64,000 nucleotides of DNA, taken from the NCBI RefSeq assembly GCF_002284575.1, contig NZ_NPKJ01000037.1, positions 41,084 through 105,083 on the forward strand, in the 5' to 3' direction. A program made the translations under genes and the position numbers. This document shows positions 63,823 through 64,000 of the stretch, in pieces. The DNA comes from Mesorhizobium temperatum. GTDB taxonomy: Bacteria > Pseudomonadota > Alphaproteobacteria > Rhizobiales > Rhizobiaceae. Numbering within the stretch: position 1 is the first letter of the stretch; each line of letters opens with the position of its first letter. The notes under the pieces are model-generated. The model made no database searches. It had not been told where the DNA came from and saw only the letters and a program-made list of their open reading frames with translations.

Positions 63823-64000
63823 GAAGTCCGCCTGAAGATACAGCCACAAGTGTTTCGCTCACCAAGGTCCGAAATCCGGCATTGGTGGCGGTTGCTACCG
63901 AATGGCGCGAAATTGAGGAGGGTCGCGTCCCTACAGGTGGTGTAGCTCGGCGGTAGCGAAGCCGCTCGCGAGCGCGCCCTCGATAGCGCTGTAGCGAGCG
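63823..64000. other. Window end, no gene recognised
   Basis: About 180 bp of GC-rich sequence after the kinase remnant. Nothing identifiable. Confidence 0.4.

Overview
The window reads as a high-GC alphaproteobacterial symbiosis region (symbiotic plasmid or symbiosis island) of a legume-nodulating rhizobium of the Mesorhizobium/Sinorhizobium/Rhizobium kind. The evidence is nifT/fixU, nifA, three nodD genes, nodABCIJ, two nodFE pairs, nodL, nodZ, a nodO-like RTX gene and five nod boxes. The species cannot be told from the sequence. NodFE, NodL and NodZ together with a FkbM methyltransferase suggest an unusually decorated Nod factor: unsaturated acyl chain, O-acetylated, fucosylated and possibly O-methylated on the fucose.

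Layout. 0-5 kb: end of a nif operon (nifT/fixU), a SIR2-like gene and a heterodimeric ABC exporter. 5-7 kb: graveyard of SDR, hisC, integrase and IS66 fragments around nodL. 7-16 kb: LLM oxidoreductase and hisC-like aminotransferase; nifA; sigma54-type dctA; a LacI regulator and an IolE/MocC-like TIM-barrel gene. The ~290 bp upstream of nifA is an inverted copy of the LacI-to-TIM-barrel junction. 16-31 kb: three copies of a nodD / nod box / nodA block. The first two carry a crippled nodA-nodB fusion followed by nodF-nodE; the third carries intact nodABC, nodIJ and, further on, nodZ. IS110-type remnants and nodD tails separate the copies. 31-38 kb: nod box, nodO-like gene, its probable type I secretion ATPase and adaptor; then a near-consensus nod box, a decayed nodA start and a FkbM methyltransferase (noeI-like).

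38-46 kb: IS debris, an intact 1.5 kb IS5-family element with a CTAG target duplication, a siderophore-type amine monooxygenase with a truncated FAD partner, and a sigma54/NifA-type promoter in front of an iscN-like remnant; then a DoxX-like gene divergent from a LysR regulator.

46-57 kb: a coherent metabolic locus. A leftward mgl-dapA-like-paiB operon diverges from a MocR regulator that is followed by MOSC, VanB-type reductase, an AceE-type E1 dehydrogenase, a B3/B4-domain protein, a second PaiB and a PhzF protein. Methionine gamma-lyase plus AceE-like E1 recalls the mdeA/mdeB pair of pseudomonads (2-oxobutyrate from sulfur amino acids).

57-64 kb: a stress locus (TIGR02588/TIGR02587, DUF892 ferritin-like protein, cardiolipin synthase, glycine-zipper stress protein, HWE kinase remnant). 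Four genes have GGAAC-N16-NNTT elements upstream, suggesting control by the EcfG general stress sigma factor. No rRNA, tRNA or CRISPR array was recognised.
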